Shown here in pieces: positions 35,836 to 44,195 of a stretch of 64,000 nucleotides of DNA. The DNA is from Nocardia sp. BSTN01 (GTDB lineage Bacteria > Actinomycetota > Actinomycetes > Mycobacteriales > Mycobacteriaceae): contig NZ_JADKYP010000012.1 of NCBI RefSeq assembly GCF_015354405.1, forward strand, positions 1-64,000, read 5' to 3'. The position numbers were made by a program, and so were the translations under genes. Every line of letters starts with the position of its first letter. Position 1 is the stretch's first letter. Under the pieces are notes generated by a model that had not been told where the DNA came from, ran no database searches, and saw only the letters and a list, made by a program, of their open reading frames with translations.

Positions 35836-36407
35836 CTTCCTCCGTTCACACGGCAGGCACGCCCGCCATGCACGAGAAGCTGGTGTGGGTCGTGAAATAT
35901 CCCCGGCGGCAACCGAACTGGAAGCCGAAAGCGCGAATGCGGCGCTGCACCCCCCGGGAAGAAGGCCATCCCTTCAGGCCGACATGAGCGGCCGAAGCGG
36001 AGGCTCGGGTCACCAAGTAAGCTTGATTTCCCCGTTGATGCTGCAAATCCTCCCAGTCCAAATCCATTGGACTAGAAGTAAGTTAATCTCAATTCCCGGA
36101 TGCTGCAACGGTAGGTGGTCTACGTCATAGGCCGCCGGTGGCATGACCGAGCTTGGGCGCCGATCCGACATGTTATCGATCTTCTTTTCCAACCCTGATC
36201 AGTCGGAGTCTCACTCACGCCGCACCTCAGCGCCGCGCACCTGAGATACGTTGTCGCACCGAAGGTATCGTCTGCATGCCCGCGCCAGAGCACCAATCTG
36301 CGCCGCCGAAACCGGCCGGGGTGAGCTGAAGTAGGGAGAATCTCCGAGGGGGTGTGGCTAGTCGTGCGGTACGAAGATCTCGGCGCGGTCGGCGGCCTCC
36401 AGGCAGC
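35836..36407. other. Intergenic region upstream of amine oxidase
   Basis: 570 bp. No supported gene, although short frames exist. It contains the palindrome at 36055-36073 in an A/T-rich segment (about 36010-36200) that looks like a promoter region. Confidence 0.45.
36055..36073. promoter_or_regulatory. Palindrome AGTCCAAATCCATTGGACT
   Basis: Perfect 7-bp arms, 5-bp centre, about 220 bp upstream of the amine-oxidase start. Form and size fit a TetR- or LacI-like operator; no regulator gene adjoins. Confidence 0.45.
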
Positions 36408-37268
36408 TCATCGTGCTTGTATCCCGAGGAGTTCCGAGGTCGCGTTCCACAGCTGTGCGGCCATCTCCTCGTCCAGACCGGCCTTGCCTTGTCGGCCGAC
36501 CGCGGGAAAGCCACGCACACCCCCCGGCCCGTCCGGCCCGACATAAGAATTTCCGGGAACGTCCTGGGTCGCGGCGTACAGGACCGACAGCGCGCCACGC
36601 TCGGGGGAATTGGTCAGGAAGGTGAGACGGTTGATGATGTTCGCCGGGGAGTGCGCGGCCAGGCTGGTACGGGCGATCCCCGGACTGGCGAGCACCGACC
36701 GGACAGGGCTGCCTTCAGCGGCCAGCCGGCGCTGCAGTTCCAGCGAGAACAACACGACAGCGAGCTTCGATGCCTGGTAGGCGGCCATACCGTTGTACGT
36801 GCGTGTGCGCCAGTCCAGATCGGCCAGGTCGATCTTTCCCAGCCGGTGCAGCTGGCTGGTGACGTGCACCACACGATCGGTGATGTGCTCGAGCAGCATG
36901 TTGGTCAGCGCGAAGGGGCCGGTGTAGTTGGTGGTGGTCTGCTGATCGAGGCCGTCGGCGGTACGCGCAGCGGGGATGTCCATCACACCCGCGTTGTTGA
37001 TCAGGATGTCGAGGTCGCCCGACCAAGCATCGGCGAAGGCTCGCAGCGAGCCGAGGTCCGCCACGTCGAGTGGCCGGACGTCGAAGGTACCGGGTATGTC
37101 GGCGACGGCGCGCCGCCCCTTGTGCACGTCACGTACACCCAGCACGACGTGTGCTCCGGCACCGGCGAGTTCTCGCGCCGTGATCAGGCCCAGCCCCCGG
37201 CCGGCGCCGGTGATCACCACCGTCCGTCCCTTCATGTCGGGAAGTTGGTTTCCTGTCCATGTGGTCAT
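36408..37268 (-). CDS. Short-chain dehydrogenase/reductase
   Basis: 286 residues. TGAGRGLGLITA cofactor motif, NNAGVM, catalytic Tyr/Lys in YQASKLAVVLFS: an intact classical SDR of the retinol-dehydrogenase/WW-domain-oxidoreductase-like subgroup. ATG at 37268 follows GGAGCGAAG. Divergent from the MmyB-like regulator, the usual arrangement for a regulator and its target. Confidence 0.92.
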   Translation of the reverse strand: MTTWTGNQLPDMKGRTVVITGAGRGLGLITARELAGAGAHVVLGVRDVHKGRRAVADIPGTFDVRPLDVADLGSLRAFADAWSGDLDILINNAGVMDIPAARTADGLDQQTTTNYTGPFALTNMLLEHITDRVVHVTSQLHRLGKIDLADLDWRTRTYNGMAAYQASKLAVVLFSLELQRRLAAEGSPVRSVLASPGIARTSLAAHSPANIINRLTFLTNSPERGALSVLYAATQDVPGNSYVGPDGPGGVRGFPAVGRQGKAGLDEEMAAQLWNATSELLGIQAR

Positions 37269-37412
37269 GTCTTCGCTCCGTTGCTCGCTGTGCGAATGTG
37301 CTCGTCGAACGCGATCGGTGATCGCTGTGATCAGTAGGCGCGCTGCGCCCCGGCAGGGGAAGGACATGCGCAACCACTGACTGACAGGTCGTGGCCGAGT
37401 AGCGCCGGAGAA

Positions 37413-38288
37413 ATGAGAATGGAGACTATGGATCGTAGGTTCGACAGCTTATCTCTCGGAGCCTTCCTCCGAACCCGACGAGCGTCTCTGCAACCTGAAG
37501 ACGTCGGGTTGCGGCGAGGGCCGCGCAGGCGCGCTCAGGGGCTGCGGCGCGAAGAGGTCGCGCAGCTGTGCACCATGTCCGCCGACTACTTCGCCCGGTT
37601 GGAACGTGGGGACGGACCGCAACCATCGGAGAGCGTGCTCGCCGCGATCGCGCGTGGTCTGCGGCTCACCCCGGACGAACGTGATCATGTGTTCCTGCTC
37701 GCGGGATACCGCGCATCCCGCCGGGGCCTGCGGGTGCAGCACGTCAGCCCCGGACTGATGCGCGTGATGGACGGCCTTCTCGACACCCCGGCGCAGGTCA
37801 TGGGCCCGTTGGGGGAAACGTTGCTGCAGACCGCGTCCGCAGTGGCCTTGCTCGGCGAACAGACGCAGTACACCGGCCACGCTCGCAGCGCATCGTTCCG
37901 CTGGTTCACCGATCCGGCCGCGCGCGAGCGCTACCACCCCGGCGATCACGACAAGAACAGCCACATCAACGTGGCGCAGCTCCGCGCGGCGATCACTCGG
38001 GACGGGCCCGGCTCGCCGGCTGCGGATCTTGTCGACTGTCTGCGCGGCACCAACGAAGAGTTCACCCGGTTGTGGGAGCTTCACGAGGTGGGCCTCGGCT
38101 GGAGCGATACCAAACGATTCGTCCACCCTGAGCTCGGGCGGCTGGATCTCTACTGCCAGCTTCTGCTCGAACCGGACCAGGGACAGTCACTGCTCATTTT
38201 CACCGCTACTCCGGGTACCGAGGACCACGAGAAACTCGCCATGCTGAAGGTGCTGGGCACGGAGAAATTCACTGTCTCCACCGACTGA
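37413..38288 (+). CDS. XRE/MmyB-family transcriptional regulator
   Basis: 291 residues. Helix-turn-helix in the first ~90 residues (LRREEVAQLCTMSADYFARL, PSESVLAAIARGLRL), followed by the MmyB ligand-binding PAS-like domain (RWFTDPAARERYHPGDHDK, C-terminal LLLEPDQGQSLLIFTATPG). Such proteins bind fatty-acid-like ligands and repress adjacent SDR genes. The start may be 37413 or the third Met at 37428, whose ribosome site is better. Confidence 0.92.
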   Translation: MRMETMDRRFDSLSLGAFLRTRRASLQPEDVGLRRGPRRRAQGLRREEVAQLCTMSADYFARLERGDGPQPSESVLAAIARGLRLTPDERDHVFLLAGYRASRRGLRVQHVSPGLMRVMDGLLDTPAQVMGPLGETLLQTASAVALLGEQTQYTGHARSASFRWFTDPAARERYHPGDHDKNSHINVAQLRAAITRDGPGSPAADLVDCLRGTNEEFTRLWELHEVGLGWSDTKRFVHPELGRLDLYCQLLLEPDQGQSLLIFTATPGTEDHEKLAMLKVLGTEKFTVSTD

Positions 38289-38474
38289 GCGCTCGTCGGG
38301 CACTCCGGCGCTGATCCATGAGCGCGGCTTTTCGACGACATCCCTGGTAGGTACGACCACCAGTGATCGGTCAACGACCGTCCCGTCGAGGAGGACGTTG
38401 CGTATGAGATCGTCCACATCGTCGAAGCGAATTGCGGTGACGGCAGGGACCGGTGGCAGGGGCCGGTCGGTCAT
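38187..38474 (-). CDS. Hypothetical protein coupled to cobalt transporter gene
   Basis: 95 residues. ATG 38474 overlaps the NhlF stop (ATGA), and the first ~60 codons have good codon bias (IRFDDVDDLIRNVLLDGTVV). The last ~34 codons run antisense through the 3' end of the regulator gene. That suggests the gene was cut at the island edge and now ends in foreign sequence. Family not recognised. Confidence 0.4.
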   Translation of the reverse strand: MTDRPLPPVPAVTAIRFDDVDDLIRNVLLDGTVVDRSLVVVPTRDVVEKPRSWISAGVPDERSVGGDSEFLRAQHLQHGEFLVVLGTRSSGENEQ

Positions 38475-39697
38475 TTCGGGGACGCGGGCTCAGTGCCGGC
38501 CTGTCGCCGCCTGGCATCGCTCAGCCGCCAGTAGGCGAGCGCGAGGAGCCACATAACGGCGAAAATGCCGACGACGACAAAGCCGACATGGCCGAGCGGG
38601 ACATTGCTCAGGGTATCGACGATCGGGATGTCCCACTGAAGGTCGTCGTGCAGGAGGGCTGCCAGTTGGACGCTTCCGATGACCAGGGCGACGGCGACGG
38701 AGAGTCCAGTCACGGTCAGGTTGTAGAAGACCTTGCGCTGTGGGTTGAGAAATGCCCAGTCGTAGGCGAGGCCCATCAAGATGCCGTCGAGCGAGTCGAA
38801 AAGCGTCATGCCGGCCGCGAAGAGCAGGGGCAGGAGGATCACGACGTACCAGGGAACGCCTGCGGCAACCCCGGTGCCGGCCATGACGAGAAGGGCCACC
38901 TCGGTCGCAGTGTCGAACCCGAGACCGAACAGGAGACCCACGGTGAACATCTGTCGGGGACGGGCGATGGCCGCCGTGGTGCGGCGCAGGATGCGGGCGA
39001 TGAGGCCACGACCGACGAGGTGAGCGTCGAGCTCGGCCTCGTCGATGTCGCCGGCTCGCATTCGTCGCATCGTTCGCCAGATGGCGATGAGCGAAGCGAG
39101 GTTGAGCAGGCCGATCAGGTAGAGGAAACCGCCCGAGCTCAGCGTGCTCACCAGCCCCAGTCCGTTTTGGACGGTCGACCGATCGTCGACCAGCGTCCCC
39201 AGCGAGTGGACCCCGAGGGCCACCAGTCCGGCGAGGATCACGACGGTGGTCGAGTGGCCGAGCGCAAACCACAGACCCACGCTCTTGGGTTTTCGGCCCT
39301 CGGCGCGCAACTTGCGGGTGGTGTTGTCGATCGCTGCGATGTGGTCGACGTCGAAGGCGTGGCGAACGCCGAAAACATAGGCCGTGATACCCAGGCCGAC
39401 GCCGAACGTGGAGGTACCCACTGCGACATGGCCGGTCGCGGGCACGGCGAACATCAGGCCGCCGAAGGCCACGAGATGCAGTGCCGCGATACCTGCGAGG
39501 AGCACGCCGACCTGGCGCCAGTCGTGGCGGGTCCATGTCGAGTACCGCTTGGTCGCGAAGTCGACGGAGATGGGTCCTGTCGTACGAAGCATCAGTTTCG
39601 GGGGGTCGTCGACCGCCTCGGCGCTCCCTGCCGGGAGGTCACGGATCGATGTCCTGACCTCCCGGCAGGGCGGCTCGCGGTCGGCGTCGCCGATCAT
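38471..39697 (-). CDS. nhlF: Cobalt/nickel transporter, NicO/HoxN family (NhlF-like)
   Basis: 408 residues, about eight membrane helices, with the nickel/cobalt signature RHAFDVDHIAAIDN in helix II (His-x4-Asp-His) and LGHSTTVVIL and FGLGFDTATEVALL in later helices. In Rhodococcus nitrile-hydratase clusters the homologue NhlF imports cobalt for the enzyme. The start shares one base with the stop of the activator gene (TGATG). Last certain gene of the operon. Confidence 0.93.
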   Translation of the reverse strand: MIGDADREPPCREVRTSIRDLPAGSAEAVDDPPKLMLRTTGPISVDFATKRYSTWTRHDWRQVGVLLAGIAALHLVAFGGLMFAVPATGHVAVGTSTFGVGLGITAYVFGVRHAFDVDHIAAIDNTTRKLRAEGRKPKSVGLWFALGHSTTVVILAGLVALGVHSLGTLVDDRSTVQNGLGLVSTLSSGGFLYLIGLLNLASLIAIWRTMRRMRAGDIDEAELDAHLVGRGLIARILRRTTAAIARPRQMFTVGLLFGLGFDTATEVALLVMAGTGVAAGVPWYVVILLPLLFAAGMTLFDSLDGILMGLAYDWAFLNPQRKVFYNLTVTGLSVAVALVIGSVQLAALLHDDLQWDIPIVDTLSNVPLGHVGFVVVGIFAVMWLLALAYWRLSDARRRQAGTEPASPK

Positions 39698-40113
39698 CAG
39701 GCCACCGCGGGATCGACGGCGATGGGTTCGAGGTGAGCCTCGTGGTGGTTGCGGTTGGCCGGTGTGGCCAGCACCTCGGCCGTCCGCGATTCGAGCATGT
39801 CACTTTCGACGGCGCCGGAATCGGCGAGGACGGTTTCCAGGGCGGCGACCCAGTGCTCGTAGTAGGACCACGAGGCGTCCTTGATCGGGTGCGTCTGCTC
39901 CCAGGCCCTGATCGAACCGATCAGGGCACTTTGGAAGGCAGGCCACTGGTACTGCCCGGCGTCATGGACCGCCACAGCGAGGGCGAAGGCACGGATCTCC
40001 CACGGCTCCTCGAACGACAGTTCCCCAGGGCGTCCGCCGGGCAGACCGCAGAGCAGTTGCTCGACAACACGGCGCCGATCCTCGGTGGGCAGGCCGTCCA
40101 ATTGCGAGTTCAT
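39697..40113 (-). CDS. Nitrile hydratase activator (P14K/beta-like accessory)
   Basis: 138 residues resembling the N-terminal part of the beta subunit: FEEPWEIRAFALAVAVHDAG, WPAFQSALIGSI, SWSYYEHWVAALE. Such proteins (P14K, NhhG) form a complex with apo-alpha and deliver cobalt. Coupled to the alpha gene by ATGA. Confidence 0.9.
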   Translation of the reverse strand: MNSQLDGLPTEDRRRVVEQLLCGLPGGRPGELSFEEPWEIRAFALAVAVHDAGQYQWPAFQSALIGSIRAWEQTHPIKDASWSYYEHWVAALETVLADSGAVESDMLESRTAEVLATPANRNHHEAHLEPIAVDPAVA

Positions 40114-40718
40114 CACGACACCACCGGGGTCTTGACCGGGCCGACACCGATCATCGAGTCGCGGGTGACCAGTTCGGCGAGCTGCTCCTCGGTCCAGCCC
40201 TCGGTCCCGGAAGGACGTTGGGGCAGAACCCAATAGCGCATCTCGGAGCTCGAGTCCCAGATCTGGATCTCGGTGGAATCGGGCACCCGATAGTCGAACT
40301 CCTCGGCCAGGACCTTGCGCGGCTCGCGAACGATGCGGGCCCGGTAGGCCGGCTCCTTGTACCAGTTCGGCGGCAGGCCGAGGACGGGCCACGGATAGCA
40401 GGAACAGAGCGTGCACACGATGGCGTGGTGGACGTCGTCGGTGTCTTCGAGGACGACCATGTCCTCACCCTGCAAGCCGCTGATGCCGAGCTCCTTGCAG
40501 GCCTCGGTGGCGTCCTTGATGAGGCGGGCCTTGAACTCGGGGTCTGCCCACGCCTTGGCGACAACCTTGGCGCCGAGCTGGGGACCGACCTCGGTCTCGT
40601 AGATCTCGACCATGCGGTCGACCATCGAGGTGGTGATGACCCCCTGCTCGATGAGCATCGACTCGAGCGCCTTGACGCGCGCGGCGATTTCCTCCTGACT
40701 GGGAACGAGGTTGCTCAT
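40113..40718 (-). CDS. nthA: Nitrile hydratase alpha subunit, cobalt type
   Basis: 201 residues, usual length. Metal-binding claw [11 protein letters not shown]: the Thr after the first Cys marks the cobalt type (iron enzymes have Ser there). The two later cysteines are the ones oxidised to sulfinic/sulfenic acid. Also [16 protein letters not shown] and a C-terminal [15 protein letters not shown]. It hydrates nitriles to amides with the beta subunit. ATGA overlap with the beta gene; AGGAGC ribosome site. Confidence 0.97.
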   Translation of the reverse strand: MSNLVPSQEEIAARVKALESMLIEQGVITTSMVDRMVEIYETEVGPQLGAKVVAKAWADPEFKARLIKDATEACKELGISGLQGEDMVVLEDTDDVHHAIVCTLCSCYPWPVLGLPPNWYKEPAYRARIVREPRKVLAEEFDYRVPDSTEIQIWDSSSEMRYWVLPQRPSGTEGWTEEQLAELVTRDSMIGVGPVKTPVVS

Positions 40719-41419
40719 GCTGCTGCTCCTTCGATGGTGGCGATGAGGGTGAGGTAGGGATCCCAGGCGTCGAAGCAGACGGTGCCGTTGGCGTCGCCTT
40801 GAGCACCCCACAACTCCGTGGCGGTGAATTTGATCGTGTAGACGTGCTCCGGGTTTTCCCCCAGGCCGTTGCCGGCGGTGTCGGGGTAGATGAACGAGCC
40901 GTGGTGGGCGATGACGGTGCCGATCTTGCCGCGCGTGTAGCCGGCGATCCGGGTGTGACCGAACGGGACATCGGTGCTCATCCGGACGGTGTCGCCGACC
41001 TTGAAGCGGGGCTCCTTGTCGGTCGGTCGAGCTGCGGGTGCACCCGCTGGGACGACGGCGTCGACGAAGTCGAGCAGCTCCTGGCTCTGCTCGTGCTCGG
41101 GCAACGGCGCCTCGGGATTGGCCAGGTAGTGGGCAGTGCGCCGGTCGAGTTCGTCCAGGTCGAGGTTGCCGGTGCGCTTGCCGTGGTGCTCGAAGGTGGC
41201 CAGCCAGTGCTCGTAGTAGGGAGCCTTCAGGTAGACCGCAGGGTCCATGAGCTCGATGCCATGCCGGAACTGGTCCACGCCGAACCAGCCGGCGCGGAAG
41301 AGCGCCGCGAACATGGTGAAGATCGGCTTTTCCCACTCGGCGCGGAAGGTCGGCTCCTCGGCCGGGGGATCGATCGGACCGAGCCCGTCGGTCCCGCCGA
41401 GATCGAACACTCCGTTCAT
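40715..41419 (-). CDS. nthB: Nitrile hydratase beta subunit
   Basis: 234 residues. N-terminal [27 protein letters not shown], and an SH3-like C-terminal half (FKVGDTVRM ... [17 protein letters not shown] ... [10 protein letters not shown]). The beta-before-alpha gene order is typical of cobalt enzymes. ATG follows GAGGAG and overlaps the amidase stop (ATGA). Confidence 0.97.
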   Translation of the reverse strand: MNGVFDLGGTDGLGPIDPPAEEPTFRAEWEKPIFTMFAALFRAGWFGVDQFRHGIELMDPAVYLKAPYYEHWLATFEHHGKRTGNLDLDELDRRTAHYLANPEAPLPEHEQSQELLDFVDAVVPAGAPAARPTDKEPRFKVGDTVRMSTDVPFGHTRIAGYTRGKIGTVIAHHGSFIYPDTAGNGLGENPEHVYTIKFTATELWGAQGDANGTVCFDAWDPYLTLIATIEGAAA

Positions 41420-42957
41420 GCGTTGCTCCTCACTGAGGTCGGCAGGGGGAAGCCCCCCACTGCGGTTTCGAGTGCCTGCGCGACGCGCAGCACCGTGGCG
41501 TCGTCGAACAACTTGCCGACGATCATGAGTCCGACGGGCAGGTTGTCGGAGAGGCCGGCCGGAACCGAGCACGCAGGGTGTCCGGTCACGTCGAAAGGGC
41601 ATGTGTTGGCGAGCATTTCCAGGGCGCGGCTCAGAATCTCCTCGACCGGGGCGCCGGGCTCCGGCAGTACGCTGGCGCGGATCGGCACCGTCGGCATCAC
41701 CAGGACGTCGTAGCCGGCCAGCGCCTCGTCGTAGGCCTGACGCAGGGCGGACTCCAGAGTCCGGGCCATCGCGTAGTGCTTCCCGTGCGACGTCGCGAGC
41801 GCATGCCGGCCGGCGAGGACGACCAGTTTGACCGTCTCGGAGAAGGCGCTCGGGTCCTGGCGCCACTTGGCGCCGTAGAAGGCGATCAACTCGGGGTCGT
41901 AGTAGCCCTTCCAGTTCATGCCGTACCCATTGCCGTCGACCATCTGACTGGTAGCACCCTCCACGGAGAGGACGTCCCAGATCGCCGCGCCATGGCGGTG
42001 CCAGGGGATGGAAACTTCCTCGGCGACCAGGCCGGCTCCCTCGAGAGTGGCGATGGCGGCCCGGACGGTGCTGTCCACCTCCGGCTCGGAGTTGGCCAGG
42101 CCGAAGCCCTCGGTGACGACGCCGATTCGCAGGCCCGAAGCGGGGGCCTGGATGGCGGCGAGATAGTCGACAGGCTCGATCGCGCCGGCCTGGCGCGGGT
42201 CCCGGCCGTCGGAACCCGCCAGCACCGTGAGCAGCAGGGCAGCGTGGGCGACCGTGCGTGTGATCGGGCCGAGGTGGTCGATCGACTGCTCGATCGGGAA
42301 GGCACCGGTGTAGGGCACCAGGCCGAAGGTCGGCTTGTGCCCGACCGTTCCACAGAAGGCCGAGGGGATGCGGACCGAGCCACCCTGGTCACCGCCGACG
42401 GCGATGTCGACAACCCCCGAAGCCACCAATGCGGCACTCCCGCTGGAGGACCCGCCGGCCGAGCGGGTCTCGTCCCAGGGGTTGCGCACCGGGCCGGTCT
42501 TCGAGGTGTGCGAACCTCCGGAGAAGCAGAGGTCCTCACACACCGACTTGCCGGCGATCGTGGCACCAGCGGCGAGAAGCCGGGTCGCCACGGTGGCGTC
42601 GGTGTCGGGGACGTACCCCTCGACGGTGGTCGAGCCGTTCATCATGGGAACACCGGCGACCGCGATGTTGTCTTTGATCGCTGCCCGCAGGCCGCTCAGG
42701 GGGCCGTCGGACGCCTCGGTGATCTCGGTCCGGACATACCAGGCGTTGTACGGGTTGGCGTCGGACACCGGCCGCTCCCAGTCGCGGCGGGGAGCGGTGG
42801 GCGCCACCCTGGCGTAGAGAGCCTCGACCACGTTCCAGGACTGGAGTAGGGCCGCGGCAGCGCCGTGGTAGACCTCGAGGTCCGACGGTTCCAGCTCGAG
42901 CCCGTTCTCTTCGGCGAGGCGAATGAACGCCTCGAGGTCGGGCGGGAAGAGGGGCAT
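41416..42957 (-). CDS. Amidase (amidase-signature family)
   Basis: 513 residues. Ser-cisSer-Lys triad visible: Lys in AAIKDNIAV, Ser pair in [11 protein letters not shown] and [11 protein letters not shown]. It closely fits the amidases linked to nitrile hydratase that convert the amide to acid and ammonia. First gene of a coupled operon; a strong AGGAGG ribosome site lies just before ATG 42957 and an inverted repeat covers the probable -35 region. Confidence 0.95.
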   Translation of the reverse strand: MPLFPPDLEAFIRLAEENGLELEPSDLEVYHGAAAALLQSWNVVEALYARVAPTAPRRDWERPVSDANPYNAWYVRTEITEASDGPLSGLRAAIKDNIAVAGVPMMNGSTTVEGYVPDTDATVATRLLAAGATIAGKSVCEDLCFSGGSHTSKTGPVRNPWDETRSAGGSSSGSAALVASGVVDIAVGGDQGGSVRIPSAFCGTVGHKPTFGLVPYTGAFPIEQSIDHLGPITRTVAHAALLLTVLAGSDGRDPRQAGAIEPVDYLAAIQAPASGLRIGVVTEGFGLANSEPEVDSTVRAAIATLEGAGLVAEEVSIPWHRHGAAIWDVLSVEGATSQMVDGNGYGMNWKGYYDPELIAFYGAKWRQDPSAFSETVKLVVLAGRHALATSHGKHYAMARTLESALRQAYDEALAGYDVLVMPTVPIRASVLPEPGAPVEEILSRALEMLANTCPFDVTGHPACSVPAGLSDNLPVGLMIVGKLFDDATVLRVAQALETAVGGFPLPTSVRSNA

Positions 42958-43035
42958 GAGGGACCTCCTGCAGTGAATGCGCGACGCGGTGACGCGCCGT
43001 GATGGGAGGTGATGCTCCTTTTCAGTTCACAGACA

Positions 43036-43061
43036 TGTCAATGGAAGTCGACGCATTGACA
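43036..43061. promoter_or_regulatory. Operator TGTCAATG-N10-CATTGACA before amidase operon
   Basis: Perfect 8-bp inverted repeat with a 10-bp spacer, 79-104 bp upstream of the amidase ATG. Read on the minus strand it includes TTGACA, a likely -35 box. Nearly the same site, with equal spacing, occurs at 44111-44136. Confidence 0.65.
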
Positions 43062-43113
43062 AGTTGTGTGACTCGGATGAAACAGAACCAGCCTCCGCGG
43101 CCGGTTTCGGTGT

Positions 43114-44067
43114 TCAGATGTGCTGAACCGAAGCGCCTCGCCGCAGGTCGCGCGGCGACACACCGAACCGGCTGCGGAACATCCGGCTGAAGCTCGCAGG
43201 ATCGACAATGCCGCAGGCGGCCCCGATCTCGGCGATGGAGTCGCGCCGGTGCGCCGGGGAAGTGAGTAGCTCCAGCGCCGTGCGCAGTCGCTGTTCGCGA
43301 ATGAACGCGGCGACGGTCAGTGGTTCTGTGTCGAAGAGCCGATGCAGGTAGCTCGGAGAGATCGCGCAGGCCGCGGCGACCGTCCGGGGAGACAGGTCGG
43401 GATCGCCCAGATGTTGCTGAATGTGGGCGCGCGCCGTCACGACGAGCATGGACGCGTCGAGAGGCGGCTCGTCGACGGCGATCAGGGGCCGGACGGTCGC
43501 CAGCAGCGCGTCCTCGATCGCACCCGCCTGGGTCGGCCCCAGCGCCTCGCGGCCGGGCACCGCGAAGGAACCGATCAGTCGTCGAGCCACACGGCCGACA
43601 CCGCCGAGTGCCGACCGGGGCCTGATGGTCGAGTCGCGGAGTGTCGTCTCCGGAAGGTCCAGCCGGTGCTTCGGCAGCAGCACGATCGTGTAGTCGAATT
43701 CGCCACGCGTGCGGAAGTCGAAGGGCCGGCCGCTGTCGTAGAAGGTGAAGCTGCCGGCCTGCAGCGCCACGCTCCGACCGTCCTGCTCGACCGCCGTGCT
43801 CCCGCGGTTGACGAAGACGATGTTGAGCTGTTCGGGATCGCCGCCTCGCCGGATATCCAGCTCCCGGCGCTGGAATCGGTGTTCGGTGCCGGCGATGCGT
43901 CGCACGTGGGTGTCAGCGAAATCGAGGGCGTGGATGCGCCCCTGCAGGTTGCGGCTCGCGGGCGTGACGAGCAGTTGCACGAACTGATCACACACGCTCT
44001 CGTGCCAGTAGTCGGACCGCTCGTTGGCCGGGACGACACGCGTGTCAACGTCCATGAGACAAGCCAA
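43114..44067 (-). CDS. AraC-family regulator
   Basis: 317 residues. N-terminal ligand-binding domain of the AraC-binding-like (NitR/ThcR) type (about 1-200; HRFQRRELDIRRGG, SFTFYDSGRPFDFRTRG) and C-terminal double helix-turn-helix (TVAAACAISPSYLHRLF ... AEIGAACGIVDPASFSRMFRSRFGVSP). Likely activator of nitrile or amide catabolism from the adjacent operon. Start 44067 or 44055; neither has a good ribosome site. The second operator copy lies in its upstream region. Confidence 0.92.
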   Translation of the reverse strand: MACLMDVDTRVVPANERSDYWHESVCDQFVQLLVTPASRNLQGRIHALDFADTHVRRIAGTEHRFQRRELDIRRGGDPEQLNIVFVNRGSTAVEQDGRSVALQAGSFTFYDSGRPFDFRTRGEFDYTIVLLPKHRLDLPETTLRDSTIRPRSALGGVGRVARRLIGSFAVPGREALGPTQAGAIEDALLATVRPLIAVDEPPLDASMLVVTARAHIQQHLGDPDLSPRTVAAACAISPSYLHRLFDTEPLTVAAFIREQRLRTALELLTSPAHRRDSIAEIGAACGIVDPASFSRMFRSRFGVSPRDLRRGASVQHI

Positions 44068-44110
44068 CCATGTGATCTGCGTCCTGGTGTTTCTTTGCGG
44101 TTGCCTTTCT

Positions 44111-44136
44111 TGTCATTGCGTCTACAGACATTGACG
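44111..44136. promoter_or_regulatory. Operator TGTCATTG-N10-CATTGACG between araC and mocR genes
   Basis: Same layout as the amidase-operon site (8-bp half-sites, 10-bp spacer; one mismatch per half). It lies 43 bp upstream of the AraC start and 60 bp upstream of the MocR start, so one factor probably controls all three transcription units. Confidence 0.6.
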
Positions 44137-44195
44137 CGTCGGTCCAGCGGCCTGAGAGTCGAAAGCGTCGGGTCTGTCTGGGAAAGGCAACGAAG

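Noticed and set aside
36010-36192. 60-residue minus-strand frame upstream of the amine oxidase
   Set aside because: No ribosome site, spans the palindrome and A/T-rich promoter-like DNA; unlikely to be coding.
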